From Glandiceps talaboti (taxonomy: Eukaryota; Hemichordata; Enteropneusta; Spengelidae), in NCBI RefSeq assembly GCF_964340395.1, contig NC_135571.1, forward strand, positions 3,499,111-3,563,110: DNA of 64,000 bases, in the 5' to 3' direction. Shown piece by piece: positions 1 through 13,939 of the stretch. The stretch's first letter is position 1. Each line of letters starts with the position of its first letter. A program made the position numbers and the translations under genes. The notes beneath the pieces are model-generated. The model searched no databases. It was not told the origin of the DNA and saw nothing but the letters and a program-made list of their open reading frames with translations.

Positions 1-509
<509 letters not shown>

Positions 510-3275
510 GGTAATTATAACGTTGATTACCAACTATAGGCAAATATGTCATGTGATATATAACTCTTCTAATATTACAATCAAAAACAATATTGGTATA
601 AGATTAGACAAATCGACTAAATATAATTTTACAAATTGACAGGAAGTAATTTTTATTCTGAAAAAACGCTGTGATGTTATTTCAGTATAATATTACAAGA
701 ATGAGCACGATGCCATATCTACAGAGGGAATGCTTTTATTTCTGCAGGATACAAAGTCAGGGTCCATCAAATAATTTTTATTGTTACGTGATAAATCGAA
801 TATTATGCAACAAATTAAACTCACGTATGGAATGTTTTTTTTAATGTAAAAACTCAGCATGCAATTTTAGAAGTAATTTGTATTTCATCTAGGAGTCGTA
901 GTTTAGCGGTAATTGAACCCAAAGACATGACGTCACCTTTTCTGTTGATAAATTATGGTAATGAGACACTCTAGACATAACACTTTATACAGGTTTTCCC
1001 AATGTACCTTTAAAGACTGAGGAAGAATATACAGTATACAAAGAAAAATCGACACTATTTCCCCTCCCTGTTTTCATAATCTATGTTTGAGGAGGTGTAA
1101 TTATATTATTTTCCACAATTTCTTTTCATTCAGCCGGAAAATACTCGTGAACAAAGGGTTTTGTCACTACTCGTCTAGCGACACATAGTGACAAGGCTCC
1201 CTAGGTCCCTCGTCTCTTCCATAGTTGAATGAAGAAAAATATTGGGGAATAATATCTAATGGTCTTTACAAGAGTCTCAAACACATTTTATCTTTACTGT
1301 GTTAATAACACCAGTGTGAACACTTAGGGTAAAAATGGTTTGATTCAATAAATTGACATTTGACCTCTTAGCTGACGCTTTTAGTACAAGCTACTTGAAA
1401 TGACGAGGTAATTGTTTAGCCAGAAGTAAAAATTCTAATGGTACCAGTAGATGTACTGATTGTGAAATAGTTTCCAATGTAAAGGAACGGCGATATCACA
1501 AAATATTTTACGCCTGAGAATATTGTTTTACCTACCAAAGAATTGACGTCACGAATTCCCATTTCGCATGTAGCACTCTACACTTGTAGTGCTTTCGATT
1601 CGGATTTTAGGATATGGACAAAAATTATCCTGACAAATCTAAAACACTGAAGTTGTACTTTGACGTAGAATGCTTCTCGAAAATAAATGTTTTGCTTCTC
1701 GAAAATAAATGTTTCGCTGTTATCCCAACCTATTTTCAGTTAAAATCAATTTTAAAAATCTGATGTCACCGTACCGTACAAATATTTGAATTTGAGGTCA
1801 GTGATCTACATTTAGTCATTTTAGAATTCAATATGGCCGCCGAATATTGCGTTAACTCTGCAGAAAAAATAGAAAATTGATGATTTCCTTGAAAACAAGA
1901 TGGCGAATTGAACCCCAATTTAAGACCCTTTAAGAGATTATTTATTTGTCACGTGTGGTCTGAGTCATCATGGCATGGTTGAACGCAACCGTTCAAATTC
2001 AAAATTCAGCAGCCATGGTTGGAATGAAGGAAAATTGCAGTTGTCGTCCTCCGACTAATGAAAAAGAAACAAAACAGCAACCAAAAACAAAACTTTGATA
2101 AATTGTATCATGGTTCAATGTACGGTAAGTTTCACTGTGACGTCAGCAGGGTATGTAAGTCACGCCAAGGCTACCTGTCGCAAATCATAAGTAAATTCAT
2201 GTTTTCCCCCGAAAAAAACAACAAGTTAAATCCCATCCCGCCAAAAGATCTTAGTCGTCTGCGACTAGCTTCTTTCTGCAAGGCAATTCCCATTGTTCCA
2301 TATCGCGCGTTAGAGTTGGTGGCGACACAAACTTCCCACCATTGTACGAGTCAAGAGAATGTGGGCTTTCATCTACTATGTCTGTGCACTGAGCGAACGT
2401 AATACCATTGTAGCTGGTCAAAGTTTACAAATGTTTACGCATTATCAAAAACACCTTTCTTGTCTTCAAAATCATTTGAATAATCACATTTTTGTTCTAA
2501 ATTAGTAGATTAATAATCGATGAACAAATCTACAGAACTGTGAATATTACCGTCATAATTTTTGTCTAAAATGATCAAAAAGTTGCAGTTCTGGGTTGGC
2601 GGGAAAAATGGGGCAGACGATAATTGTTTGTTACTTGGTAACATTGCTGCAGGCTATATAGACTGGATATTGATGTAGTCCATTAAACCAAGATAATTCA
2701 ATGCATTTATAAGCTATAACGCTGCAGTTTTGCACCGCCATGATTAGTGTCGAATTTTCTTCGTTTCTTTTCTATGTACACCTCGTGACGTCAGAATAAT
2801 GTCTCCTGTTCACTATCAAAATACACTGAATTTGAGAGAGAATCATAATGTATTGATTTGCCTATTTCACGTTTTATATTGCTTTCAATTGACTGGCTAC
2901 GTCAATGGGGAGGCGACTACAGGTCGGCTATAGCACAGGCAGTGATTACTGAAGCTAGGTAAACATTGGATTTCTATTGTAACTTGTTGTGGATTCAAAG
3001 ATTTAGGCAAGGGTACTGAAAACATCCCTGTAAACAGTAAAGAAAAAATATTGGTATTCGAGGAGGAGTACATAACAAGAGAAACAAACTGACGACTTTT
3101 ATAGGGTATTCAGAATGACCACTTTCGGTCACAGACCTCTGAAATAGAGAACATTATATCGTATTGGTAGTACACAATAGACAACTGCTAGGTACATGGT
3201 CATAAATAGATCAAAAAAGAACGAGGCTTTGATCTACTGTACCAGCTATGCCTCCGATTCCAGTACCGTAGCCTG

Positions 3276-3318
3276 CGGGGGGGGGGGGCAAGGGGGGGGG
3301 GCAGCTGCCCCCCCCCCC
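3276..3318. repeat. G-run/C-run palindrome (G10-CAGCTG-C10)
   Basis: Two long G runs separated by CAA are followed at once by CAGCTG and a run of eleven C. Positions 3292-3317 form a perfect inverted repeat of ten G, CAGCTG and ten C. Such a tract can form a hairpin or a G-quadruplex and is also prone to sequencing and assembly error. Confidence 0.85.
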
Positions 3319-4962
3319 TGAAATTTTGGAAAAAAGAAAGAAAAAAGCTACTTTTTGAATACATAGCGATGCTATTAAAATCGTTATTTACGCGACGATT
3401 CCTAGCATGCGCGATTTCAATGGGTACACTGACTCATGGCTAATATGTATATCTTATATCGCTATTGTACGCTGGCGTAACTTTGATTTAAAATGTGTCC
3501 AGTTAAAAATTGTAACTTTTTGCAGCAAATTAAAAATTCTTTGTGCGGAGAAAGTACAAAAGAAGTGCGCACATGCACTGTGCATTTTCCGCGAGTAACA
3601 GTAGTCTTGAAAGTCTCCTTCATTTGAAGCAAGTCGCAATTATAATGTCAGCGAGTGAAACTTAAAAAAAAAGACGGAAAAGGTCGTTCAACGTGAGGTT
3701 GCCTGCTATGCTGCATGCAGTGACTCCGAAGATGCGCTCGATCTCATTTACATCTGGTTCCTTATTATTAAATTATATTAAAACATTTCATACTGATAAA
3801 ACGGCAGATCTCTTTTTGGAATATTTGGTGGCCCTGAAAAACTATTAAACTAGGTACGCAGTTTAAGATCCACTATTTGAAGATATTTCTTTCAATAATT
3901 GTGTTCGACGTTGTCTTTGGTTGAAATGTTGTTTGATATAATTATCTCTTTGCACACTGACACTAGCGTTATTCCGCAATTCATTTTGAAGCGACAATTT
4001 GCTATGGAAAGAATGGCCCTGAATTTGTAAACAGAGCTGTACCTTCGACATCAAAATCCAAACTTCAATTTCCATTATAATGATAATGACAAGGAGAATT
4101 CACTGAGTTCACTGAGTTCCGACATAAACGAGGCCGTAACAGTTTTGGGAGTTGGGTAAAGAAAATGATTATTTTGTTGTGTTACTTATTTGAGAAAGCA
4201 CCATCAATTTTTTTACTTTGAATGTGACATCTTTTCGGCAACTACTTTGAAAGATACAACATTAGGCCAGAAAAAATGGAAAAGCTGTTCAACCTACCCA
4301 ATGCATATATTTTTTTCTGGTGATGGGCTATATATCCTCATGCGGGCTTCGCATTTTTTTCAAAATTAAGGATATTTCTGTATATTTTCTGAATAGTACA
4401 CGTAGCAATATATATTTGAGTCTATTCCAAATTATATAATATAAATATCTGATACAGTGGTTTACTTGGCTCTGATGTTGCATACAAGCATGAGTTGAGA
4501 TTAAATATCCAATGTGCACTAAAAAGAATTGAACAAAAGTTTACGACCATTGGGCCATCAAAAGTCTGAAAGTCTGAAAGTCTTGAAATGTTTTGCTCTT
4601 TATTCGGGATTTTTTGGAACCAAATTAAACTTCAGGAGAAGTCAATTACCATGTGCACATTCGCATAATATCTTCCAGCTTTGCCACAACAAAATACACT
4701 TCCAGATAATATGTAATGCATAGCATAATGTAAGACCGCTGACAATGTCAGAAAATCGCCGACTTTCAATTGAAAATGAAAGCTACTCCAGTGGGTCAAC
4801 TTGTAAATGCATACGACTCTCTGCCTCTGTCTTTCACTGTGTCTGTTTCCCGACTCTCTCCCTTTGTCTGCCCCTCTCATTCTACCAGTCTAGATCACTG
4901 TCTTTCTATCTCTGTCGTCCGTCACTGTCTCTATATGTCTGTCTGCCTACTAACCCCCCCCC

Positions 4963-4976
4963 CCCACACACACACA

Positions 4977-5003
<27 letters not shown>
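4963..5003. repeat. Short CA/CT microsatellite
   Basis: A C run, then a CACACA stretch and (CT)n, inside a longer pyrimidine-rich segment (about 4815-5025). Open frames across it are low-complexity artefacts. Confidence 0.9.
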
Positions 5004-5009
<6 letters not shown>

Positions 5010-5959
5010 CCCCCTCTCTGACACACTTCACCAAGTTACATATCTCCACTACGAACCAAACGTATCAGTTTTTCTCCTACTATCTAGTGCATGACAAAAA
5101 ACACACTGAAAAGTATTTCTCTAATTTCCACACATAATTGATTGTACCAGGGTGTACGGACGCCATTGTAACTAATTGAAGGTTATTCATCAGTGCATAG
5201 GATATCAGAATGAATACAGCCTGTACTAAACACTATCTAATTACTGCATACTTCAGAATAAAAAACCCACCCTGCTAATAACGCGAACATTGCGAACAAT
5301 TATATCGCCTTAGGCGACATGCTTTACGATGGCGAATTCGTAACGTGTACGGACTTGATGGAAGTTTATCTGGCTAGGTGTTTAGTTTCGTAGTGTGTTC
5401 GTGGTATTGTCTTTGGTTTTTCATACGCACAGATAATAAAGCAGGTAATCGGGAAAGCACAAATAAAATGTCCGTCTTCTTTTGTCGAGGCTTAAAACAA
5501 AAGAAGCAATGCCTGATTTGTGTAATCGAACTGAAACAAAAACATTGCTTGATTTTTGACATTCAAGCTTGACGCCGTGTAGGCGCGATATTTTTCTTTA
5601 CAGGCACGAGCTATTCAGTTTACTTGTGAAACTTCAGAGCTCTGGTATTTGTTTAGACAGCTAGCTATATAACTGATTACTACTACTACAACCAACGATA
5701 GAGCCGAAAGATTAGCTTAAGATCAATAGAATACAAACTAACAAACAATAAGAAAACACACAAACCAACAAAATCAACAAATTGACGAGTGAGTGTAAGT
5801 TGTTTTGAGCATGCGTGTTTGGATTATCGACAAAAGGATAGTGGAAGCTTGATCTCAGACCAGGGAGAAGCTTTGTGAGCCGGGTGACCTCCTGACCTAC
5901 GTACATGCTGCCTGGCATATGATACATCATACTCATTTCATGTCCTGTGGAAACCATTC

Positions 5960-6350
5960 AGTGAGAGAAGAGACAAGAAGAGAAGGGGAGAGGAGAGGGG
6001 ATCGGGGTGAGGGGAGAGGAGAGAGGAGAAGAAAGGAGAGGAGAGGAGAGGAGAGGAGAGGAGAGGAGAGGGGAGTGGAGAGGAGAAGAGAAGAGAAGAG
6101 AAGAGAAGAGAAGAGAAGAGAAGAGAAGAGAAGAGAAGAGAAGAGAAGAGAAGAGAAGAGATAGAGAGAGAAAGGGAAGGGAGGGGAAGAGTAGAGAAGA
6201 GAGAGTGAAATAGAGAGAGGGGAGAGAGACAGAGAAGAAGAAGAAGAAGAAGAAGAAGAAGAAGAAGAAGAAGAAGAAGAAGAAGAAGAAGAAGAAGAAG
6301 AAGAAGAAGAAGAAGAAGAAGAAGAAGAAGAAGAAGAAGAAGAAGAAGGA
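5960..6350. repeat. Polypurine tract: GAGAG, AGAAG and (GAA)n arrays
   Basis: Almost 390 bases of pure or nearly pure purine on the plus strand. GGAGA units come first (about 6010-6080), then AGAAG pentanucleotides (about 6083-6160), then a mixed GA segment, then (AGA)n from about 6233 to 6348. A homopurine-homopyrimidine tract of this length is a candidate for triplex (H-DNA) formation. Reading frames across it (poly-Leu, or Arg/Glu-rich) are artefacts. Confidence 0.95.
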
Positions 6351-7594
6351 TTGAGATAAAATTAATCAATTAGAGAGCGTACAGATAAAATTGTTAACAA
6401 CTTGATCGAACATTTCCATACAGAGTTGTTCTCATTAATTCAAACTCAATTCCAAAAAGTTTTATTTTTCTTTTGACTCAAAAACCAACAAACAGAGTAC
6501 AAATCAACATTGCATAGGTTGACCTTATCTCATAATGACAGCTATGGTATATCACGTTTCACTACTTTAAGTAGGTCTCGACTTTCATTCGACATACATT
6601 ATACATCCATACATACTACTGTATTATGGACATAAGGCTTATACTTTCTCGGGTACCAGGGTAATTTCCTGTTCATCTCCAGGGCAACGAGTTTCACCGT
6701 TGCTGCAAATACGAGTATTGTGTGATTGTTTGTTATTCGTCTGTCTTGTCTGCAGAGATTGAGATTATTTTTACTGTTGGCGTTAGTCTGTTTTATGGCA
6801 AAGTGAATATCAAATATATGGATGATCAGGAATGTAGCTAATTTTACAAGTTGTCAGATAAGATCGGAACAGTTTGCGGTAATATCTATGAGTGGGAGCC
6901 ATGAATCTGTCAAACAAAATGACTACATTTCATTTGAAACAAGTATTGCTAAACACATATTCCTCAAAAAGGTAGCCGGCAAGAAATTGTGGAGTAGCCG
7001 GCTGATTTTTGCCGGCTACCGGCCGTTATCTACATCAATACTGGATGTACACACCGCATGCACTGACTACACTAACTATGCGCTAAGTAAAATATTATGT
7101 ATAATTCTAATATTGTTATTGATGTTAGTAAAATGACAGGCGAATTTCTCTGTCGATTCATACAGAAAAGTGGTGAATAAATAACACATGATGTACGGTT
7201 GTACCCATCCATCTAAGCCATCTAAGTTATCTACTTGAATCAAATGCCGTGGGAATACATGCCATGAGAAAAGGGTCTGTAGCACTTATGCTTTAATCTC
7301 TCCCAAAGGCTATTTCTTTAAAAATATGCCCAGGTACGCTAGGTTTGGGATAATAAATAATAAAGAGATGCCATGCTCCGAGTCATGTTCTACACACGTG
7401 CAGTGAATTGTAATGGCACAGGGAAGTGGCCTTTTAGATACACCGATTTGGTCTAGAACTTTCAATGTTTTTTTTAGTAAGTAATTCTCTCCTGTATACT
7501 GGTAGAAGTTTCAGCCCACAATGTTCTCACTAGGTCGGAATCTCTTGACGACGACGTCTGGCCTTCTTCCTCGGACTAGTTCTAATAATAATAC

Positions 7595-7815
7595 GGATAA
7601 TGTTAGTTTTCTATATATAGTGGTCTGAGTTTTTATATAGCACTTTCTCACTTTGTGCTCAAAGCACTTTACAATTATTACCCCTAGCACGGATCTATAG
7701 CAGGACAATAGCCCATTATAAACAAATACACGTACTTCCTCGAATTCCCTACGAAGCAGGAGTGAGTAGGGGTGTAAATCGTAAATATACCGTATAGGGA
7801 CTAGACTATACAATC
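7595..7815 (-). repeat. Dispersed repeat sharing the family B head
   Basis: On the minus strand this begins with TAGTCTAGTCCCTATACGG and the ATTTACGATTTACACC segment also found at 51917, 54415 and 56728 (minus). After about 40 bases it diverges and ends in a GTAAAGTGCTTTGAGC... GTGCTATATAAAA segment that looks like the tail of many animal dispersed repeats. Whether head and tail belong to one element is unclear from this window. The 100-codon minus-strand frame here is repeat-derived. Confidence 0.6.
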
Positions 7816-8819
7816 CAATTCAGCCTCTATATATGCATATGATTAAAGCATTCTTATTGCAACTTCTATCCTACCAGGTTCCCACTTATACGACTGGGTT
7901 GACAGGGACACAATTGTGGTTCAAATCAAAATATAATTCATGCCAATTTATACATTGTATTGGTGCTACTAACGTTGATATACTGCCTGTTACACTGTGT
8001 GTTAGTACCTGTATCGATTCATTTGTTGACATTTAGGTACAAACACTCACAGACTAAAGGTTACCACTTCAGAAAGAATTAGCAAATAATTCATATAAAA
8101 ATGCTCTAAATGTCGATTAAACGGATCTGTTTTAACGACAGGCGTTGACTGTTAAAACAAATTTGCCATTAAGAGTCGTTTAACGACATATTGTCGCCAA
8201 ATAATGAATTCTGTTCAACTCCAACTTGAAGTAGGTCGGCTGACAAGGATTGACATTTATTGCGATATGTTCGTTTACGTTACGCTTCAAAACCCTCAAG
8301 GACGAGTGCTATGAGCGTCACTACTAATATTCTTCTCATCCCTGTCACAATGTTCTCGTCCATGTCACAGTTTACACGATCAACGTACATGTACAGCACA
8401 CATTCAGTTGAGTTGCCCGGCTGGGACGACTGTTTTCAATGACTCATTGTAACGGCATTGATCGATGCATTTAGTCGAAGGACGACGACCATTTATTGTG
8501 TAACAAAGCAGAAATGGCGGAAAATTTCATACACATATCTCGCTTCGTTTATTAAATTTTACTCGATGATTGCTTTTTTCATTGGATTTTTATTAAAATC
8601 TTCACTCGGATAGCAAGGGTGAAGGACGTCAAATTAACTTCTCTTTACAACAGATCAGCAATGCTCGCACGATAGCAATACATTTGACGTAACAACTTAA
8701 TTCACAATCAGGCATCACATAATTGTGAAGCAAGACCAACAGAGACTCTATTTCAAAGGAAACGATTGTCAATTGAGTATTTTTTTTCTCTTATACAAAT
8801 ATTTTGCCGACATTTTATC

Positions 8820-9140
8820 AAAAAGGTTCATTTCTACAATTGTAGTCTAAAATCGAATTGAAATGTTTCGTAAAGTAACAAAAAGACGACAATTTTTGGA
8901 AAAGAATAATGGCGGGAAAGTGTTTTGCACTAAATGGGATTAAAAGCTTCCATAATTTTTTGAATTCCCTTACATTCAAAACGACGCCGTTTCATTTACT
9001 ACAATTGTGGTCTAAAATCAAATTTAAACGTGTCGTAAACTTTGAAGTAACAAAACGACGGCAATTTTCGAACAATAAGCGGCGGGAAAGTGTTTTGCGC
9101 TAATGAGGTTAAAAGCTTTCTTAAAGTTTTGTATTCTGTT
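8820..9140 (+). repeat. Tandem pair of a dispersed repeat carrying GGCGGGAAAGTG
   Basis: Two diverged copies, about 8825-8970 and 8995-9145, share in order CAATTGTRGTCTAAAATC, a YGTAAA...AGTAACAAAA segment, then GGCGGGAAAGTGTTTTGC and TTAAAAGCTT. Shorter relatives occur near 2570-2610, 25400-25515 and 32090-32160 (plus) and 27335-27560 (minus). The conserved GGCGGGAAA core matches the E2F-type TTTCCCGCC site, but here it is part of a repeat. Confidence 0.7.
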
Positions 9141-10096
9141 ATCGTTTTGTCGAACTCCATTAATTGAAGATAACAAATCCGATAAAAGTCATCATTTTAA
9201 TTACTTTGACCCCATAAAAGTCCCATACAATATACACGATCGATACATTATCAAGATGGCGGACTTGGGTCTCAACATAAACAAAATGGCGGATATGATA
9301 GCATCATTTGCTAACAATTTGATTACCATTATGATATAGCACAACGCGTGAATGATACCCATGATTGCTAACGTGTTGGGCGTTCTCATAACTTCTCACT
9401 TCCGTTTCAATTGCCAAAATGATTTATAAATATCGAAGTCACAGTATATTGCGATTTAATCTAAGACCATAAACCGCGTCCATTTCCAGCGGAGAAAGGA
9501 AATTTCTGAGCGAATAATGCAATGTTCCATAAATCCTATCAAACTCTCTTGTCGTCAGAAATATTTTCCCGCCCAAACTGAAATTTACATATCGCACAAT
9601 TTCTCAGATTTTGTATGATAGTTATTTTGTTCACATAATGTGTTTGAATTTAGTGTCTAAATTGGCAGTCCGACATGACATCAAAGTATTTGACATGAAA
9701 GTAATAATTGGCATCAAATACACGTCATTTTCTCTGGGAAAAAAAAGCTTTCATGATTATTGAGCAGACTATGTATATTGTTATCGGTTGATTCAGCGGT
9801 GAATTAATTTCTCCATATCTGAGAAAATATTATTAATCTGTGCACTGACTTGACGACACGAATTAATGAGAACAGTATTGTACTTATTGACTGTACAATA
9901 GCAATGGTAAATTAATCATGGCCTTACTGGGAGTAACTGTCAACCTGGATTTATGCAATGCTTACATCAGTCATGACACGTTTAACTGAATGAGTATGTA
10001 TCCAACAAGCTATGACAGTAATCCTTTCGTGATTAATTTCTTTTACAGGAGCGACTTCGGTATGATTACGACAAAGGCACACTCATTTCACAAACA

Positions 10097-10098
<2 letters not shown>

Positions 10099-10127
<29 letters not shown>

Positions 10128-10174
10128 CATACATACATACATACATACATACATACATACATACATACATACAT

Positions 10175-10207
<33 letters not shown>

Positions 10208-10260
10208 TTCATTCATTCATTCATTCATTCATTCATCCATCCATTCATTCATTCATTCAC
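10099..10260. repeat. Compound microsatellite (CATA)n-(GACA)n-(TTCA)n
   Basis: CATA units to about 10173, then (GACA)n to about 10207, then (TTCA)n with two TCCA variants to about 10258. The open frame through it (IHTYIHT...) is an artefact. Confidence 0.95.
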
Positions 10261-11661
10261 AGACAAGCACATACACACATTTCGGATTATGTTTATCGAG
10301 AGAGAACGAATCTATATGCACACCTTTGTGGATCTCACTGTTGATGTTCATCATTTGCCGAAGTAAAATGCATGAATTAACTTAATCTGAATACACAGGA
10401 GACAGTACTGGGTATTTTACTCGAGAAACATTCAAGACCTGACCTCTCCTGTAGACCTATGTATTTTTTCATAAAGATCTACCTTCGCAAGCAGAACGTG
10501 GATAGAATGGGGATAGAACATTTGTATTCATCAACTTACATGTATTCATAAAATATTGAGCATCGAGAAGAACGTGAATTGAATAAGGGCAGAAAATTGG
10601 CGTTTGAATACGCCGATGACTCATAGCACTTTATTCAGCTACTCTCACAGAACGATCAAAATCAGACACCTCGCAGTACAACATTGTCAAAGTCAGACAA
10701 ATGGGAGTAGAAAATTGACAAAATCCGACAGCTAGTGGTAAAAGTGGTATAAATACAACTGCTTTTTGTTTACCCTAGACAGTTGTTGCTTTCACTACGT
10801 GGTCATCTAGAGAGCTTCTCTGTGACAAGACAAATAAATATACGTTCTGCGTCAGTGATTGAGAGAAACGATCAGGAGTGACGGTACAATTGTAGAATAG
10901 TCAATACCAGACATTTATGTCACAACATGGCCGATGATTTATGGGCCAATATCAACAAATTTCGGCAACAGAAAACGGTGTTTTTTTTTCTGAAGCAGTT
11001 CATGAGCGAGGGTAGCTTCTAGGTCGACCTCAGTCAAAATACAAAATAGAATCTCGGGTTAGGAAAAAATGAAAATTTAAGTCTTAATAAACTCTGTATA
11101 GAACACTATAATTATGACGCTAGGAAAACGTCTTATGAGGTATACATATTATAATTTAATATCAGCCCCTTTCAAAATATCATTAAAATTCATCAACAAT
11201 TCACAGGGATGCCGATGAGTCGTGCCCGAATAAAACACCGGTCGAACACAAAAATACAAAAGTAAGAATTTCTGTATTGTACTTTTGGTAGATCAGTGTT
11301 TATTTTAATATAGATTTATTGATAAATATTAATTCTGTGAACCTAGTATAATGATTAGATAATTACAGAAGACAAATATCAGATTCTATTAATGAGATTT
11401 ATTGTTATTTATATTTTGCTCACCAACTGTTGACGATGTTCTCTGATTGTTGGAGTGAACTTAAATCTCTGTGGACGGTAGGAACGATGGTCTGTGATCG
11501 ATTTAGAGAACGTAAATCTCTGTGGACGATGTTGTCGAGTTTTCCATCGTAGTCTCGACGTATACTCCTGTAGCAATTGCCATACCGTTAAAGTGGCCAT
11601 AAGGATGAGGAGTGGGTATTTATTTTAAGTTTTTAAAGTTAGTAAAGCAAGATACATAATG

Positions 11662-11986
11662 TAAGGCCAAACCAAATCGGTTGTGTGGTTCCGATAACGC
11701 CTAATTTTAAAATAATGTGGGTAGGTAGGATTTATTTATCTGCAAGGATATGTTCAAACGTTCTCTTTATATTCACAGAGATCGACAGACACTTCTCATC
11801 GATGTGATAACACTTTATGTACCATACGCAGAAGACATCGTGTGGTACACTGTATTCTGCCATATTGTTTCGATCACACGAGGCGATGACGTATTCAAAT
11901 CTCACTAAATCTCAAATTTTTCGAATTACCAAAAAAAAAAAGTTTAGGTCGGGTTATCTGTACCAAACATTTTTTTTGGCCTAAGC
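11662..11986 (+). mobile_element. MITE-like family A, copy A1
   Basis: Left end TAAGGCCAAACCAAAT..., right end ...CCAAACATTTTTTTTGGCCTAA, which are inverted matches of each other, including an inner GGTTCCGATAAC / GTTATCTGTACC pair. Internal blocks shared with copies at 51613 and 60624 are GTGGGTAGGTAGG after the left end and AAAAAAGTTTAGG before the right end. No coding capacity, so a non-autonomous DNA transposon is inferred. Confidence 0.75.
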
Positions 11987-12832
11987 ATTGATTCGAGTTC
12001 TAGACTAAAGTGCATAATGTAAACTCTTTTTTTCAACTCAGCTCTCGTAGTCTACGTTGCCTTTAGGCAGATCATTTTATCTTCATGCTGAAATAACCAA
12101 GTTATAAGTTTGTAATTTAATGAAAGGTTCTCGTCCAGTTTATCAGCTGATTTCGACGATACGTTGGAACTGAAAGATAACTAAAAGACGTTGCTATGGT
12201 GATATTATCGAATCTCAACTATATTTAATAACTTTTAATATTACCATGACAGATATGAACAATTTATGATGCCATCTTTAAAAATTTTTTTTTTTTAGGT
12301 TTTGCGATTCAGGCTATTTAAGGGATATTATGACCGGCACTAGCTGTTTTCTGGGATTCATAATTATACTATATACCATGTAACGTGTTAAAATTGTGCT
12401 TTTTGGGTAGACCGGTTCATCTTGATGTTGAAATAGCCAAGATACAGTTCGCAATTTGCAAAGGAGGGTTTTCACCGCGGTCTACTTGAAAATGGTTTGT
12501 CGGTTGACAGTGGTTTCCGGACGATACGTTGAAATGAAAGATAACTTAAGATGTTCCTGTGGTCTAATAATCGAACTATTAGTTGTATTTGCAATTTTAC
12601 TTTCATTATAAGCATGGAAGACATCAACAATTTATAATGACAGTTTTAAAATTGATTTTTCTTATCGAGATTTGAGATATGCGATTCAATGTGTTAAGGG
12701 GATGTTGTGACCGACGCCGAGTTTTCTGGATTTTGTCTTTATATAACACGTAAGGTTTTAAACTTGTATCATTTGTATGCTATTGGGTTAAGTATCATTC
12801 TACAATGCAGTCCTGTTGGCAACTGGAGTACG

Positions 12833-12909
12833 GGACTCGATTCTGCTGTGTCCCTAAACACTGCAGAAGGAAAGGGCTATTGTCGGAATCGAGTCCCGGC
12901 GTACTCCGT
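12833..12909. repeat. Foldback (inverted repeat) element
   Basis: The left arm (GGAGTACGGGACTCGATTC) is mirrored by a right arm (GAATCGAGTCCCGGCGTACTCC) with a 2-base insertion, separated by about 34 bases. An imperfect hairpin of about 19 paired bases. It may be a small MITE remnant. Confidence 0.8.
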
Positions 12910-13939
12910 CTGCAAGCAGCCAATCACAATGGTGGTCGCACACTTTATATAGCAAGAATGCAAGTATCCATCGAGGCTAAATCACCTGTGTGATGAGATA
13001 CTTGTTAGATGTTTACACAATACAGAAGTATTAGAGGATCATGACATATTTTTGTGTTTTTGTTATTAGCTTTCAGATCGGTCCACGTTACCCAAGAAGC
13101 ATTCCAGTCAGCACCATCCTGTTTTATAGCCTGCAAATCCAGAATTTCAACTCATATATGAACAAATTTGTTAAACGAATACAAATCCGGGAAAAAGGGA
13201 AACCCTGACACTGTCTGTACACATATAAAAATAGCTCGTCTAAAAATCCACTCAAATTTTTTTAAACGAAACACTATATTTTACAAAAATAAAGACCCTA
13301 TTAGAGGTTATTTTGATTGAAATCCCCAATCTATACTTCTTTGCAATCCATGGTAACCCAGTTCATTAGCTGCAATATATATTGTACTCTAATTGTGTGT
13401 AAATCGTCCAGTTATTGACATCTGACCTCCAGCTACAGTTACATCATTAATAATTCTGTTGTTGACAGGAATAATTTCATACCCGTGCAAGAAATTCAAA
13501 GTACAAGTGGTAAGATAAGGCCAAATAAAAACAAATAGTATGTTTGATAACCTGACCAATCCAAGTTTAAGCATTGTCGCAAACCACGACCTCTTTTACG
13601 GCACCGTCCATTAGGTGCATTTCGAAGTTCGCGGAAGAGATAACAGCTCTGGTTGGCGAGAATGAGTTTAAGCCGCCGACCCAAAACATTTGTTACATGC
13701 AAAAAGGTAAAATTATGACAATTTCACTTCTATTTCCCTGTAGATTTTCTTATCAAAGTATCTTTGGTTAATACTAAAAAAATCACATTTCAGCGAGAAT
13801 GTCAGTCTATAACAGCACAGTCTGCATATTGTGTTTGTCTATTTCTGAATCCCATAATTGTCTTCATTTACTTCTTTTACACCTCATCAACTGTTATGGA
13901 AGTATTGTGACCAACGAGTATCTTGTCTTTGGGTGGAAG

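Larger units (their letters stand above)
510..5940. other. Intergenic DNA, no supported gene
   Basis: About 5.4 kb with no recognisable coding exon. The longest non-repeat open frame (2058-2402, plus, 114 codons) has no family resemblance I can see and is crossed by a good splice-donor sequence (GTAAGT near 2125), so I do not call it. Notable content is a G-run/C-run palindrome near 3300 and a short CA/CT microsatellite near 4965-5003. Around 2597 there is a GGCGGGAAA motif of the kind repeated elsewhere in the window. Confidence 0.6.
6360..10090. other. Intergenic DNA, no supported gene
   Basis: No recognisable exon in about 3.7 kb. It holds a family B-like repeat fragment (7595-7815) and a direct duplication with GGCGGGAAAG motifs (8820-9140). 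ATGGCGG-type motifs are frequent around 8513-9290. All open frames are below about 105 codons and show no recognisable domain. Confidence 0.6.

Noticed and set aside
2058-2402. 114-codon plus-strand frame starting MKKKQNSNQ
   Set aside because: No recognisable domain, biased start, crossed by a splice-donor sequence; length is not exceptional for AT-rich DNA of this extent.
5938-6369. 143-codon poly-leucine minus-strand frame
   Set aside because: Translation of the (GAA)n and GGAGA purine tract.
7511-7813. 100-codon minus-strand frame
   Set aside because: Coincides with a dispersed repeat fragment of the family B type.
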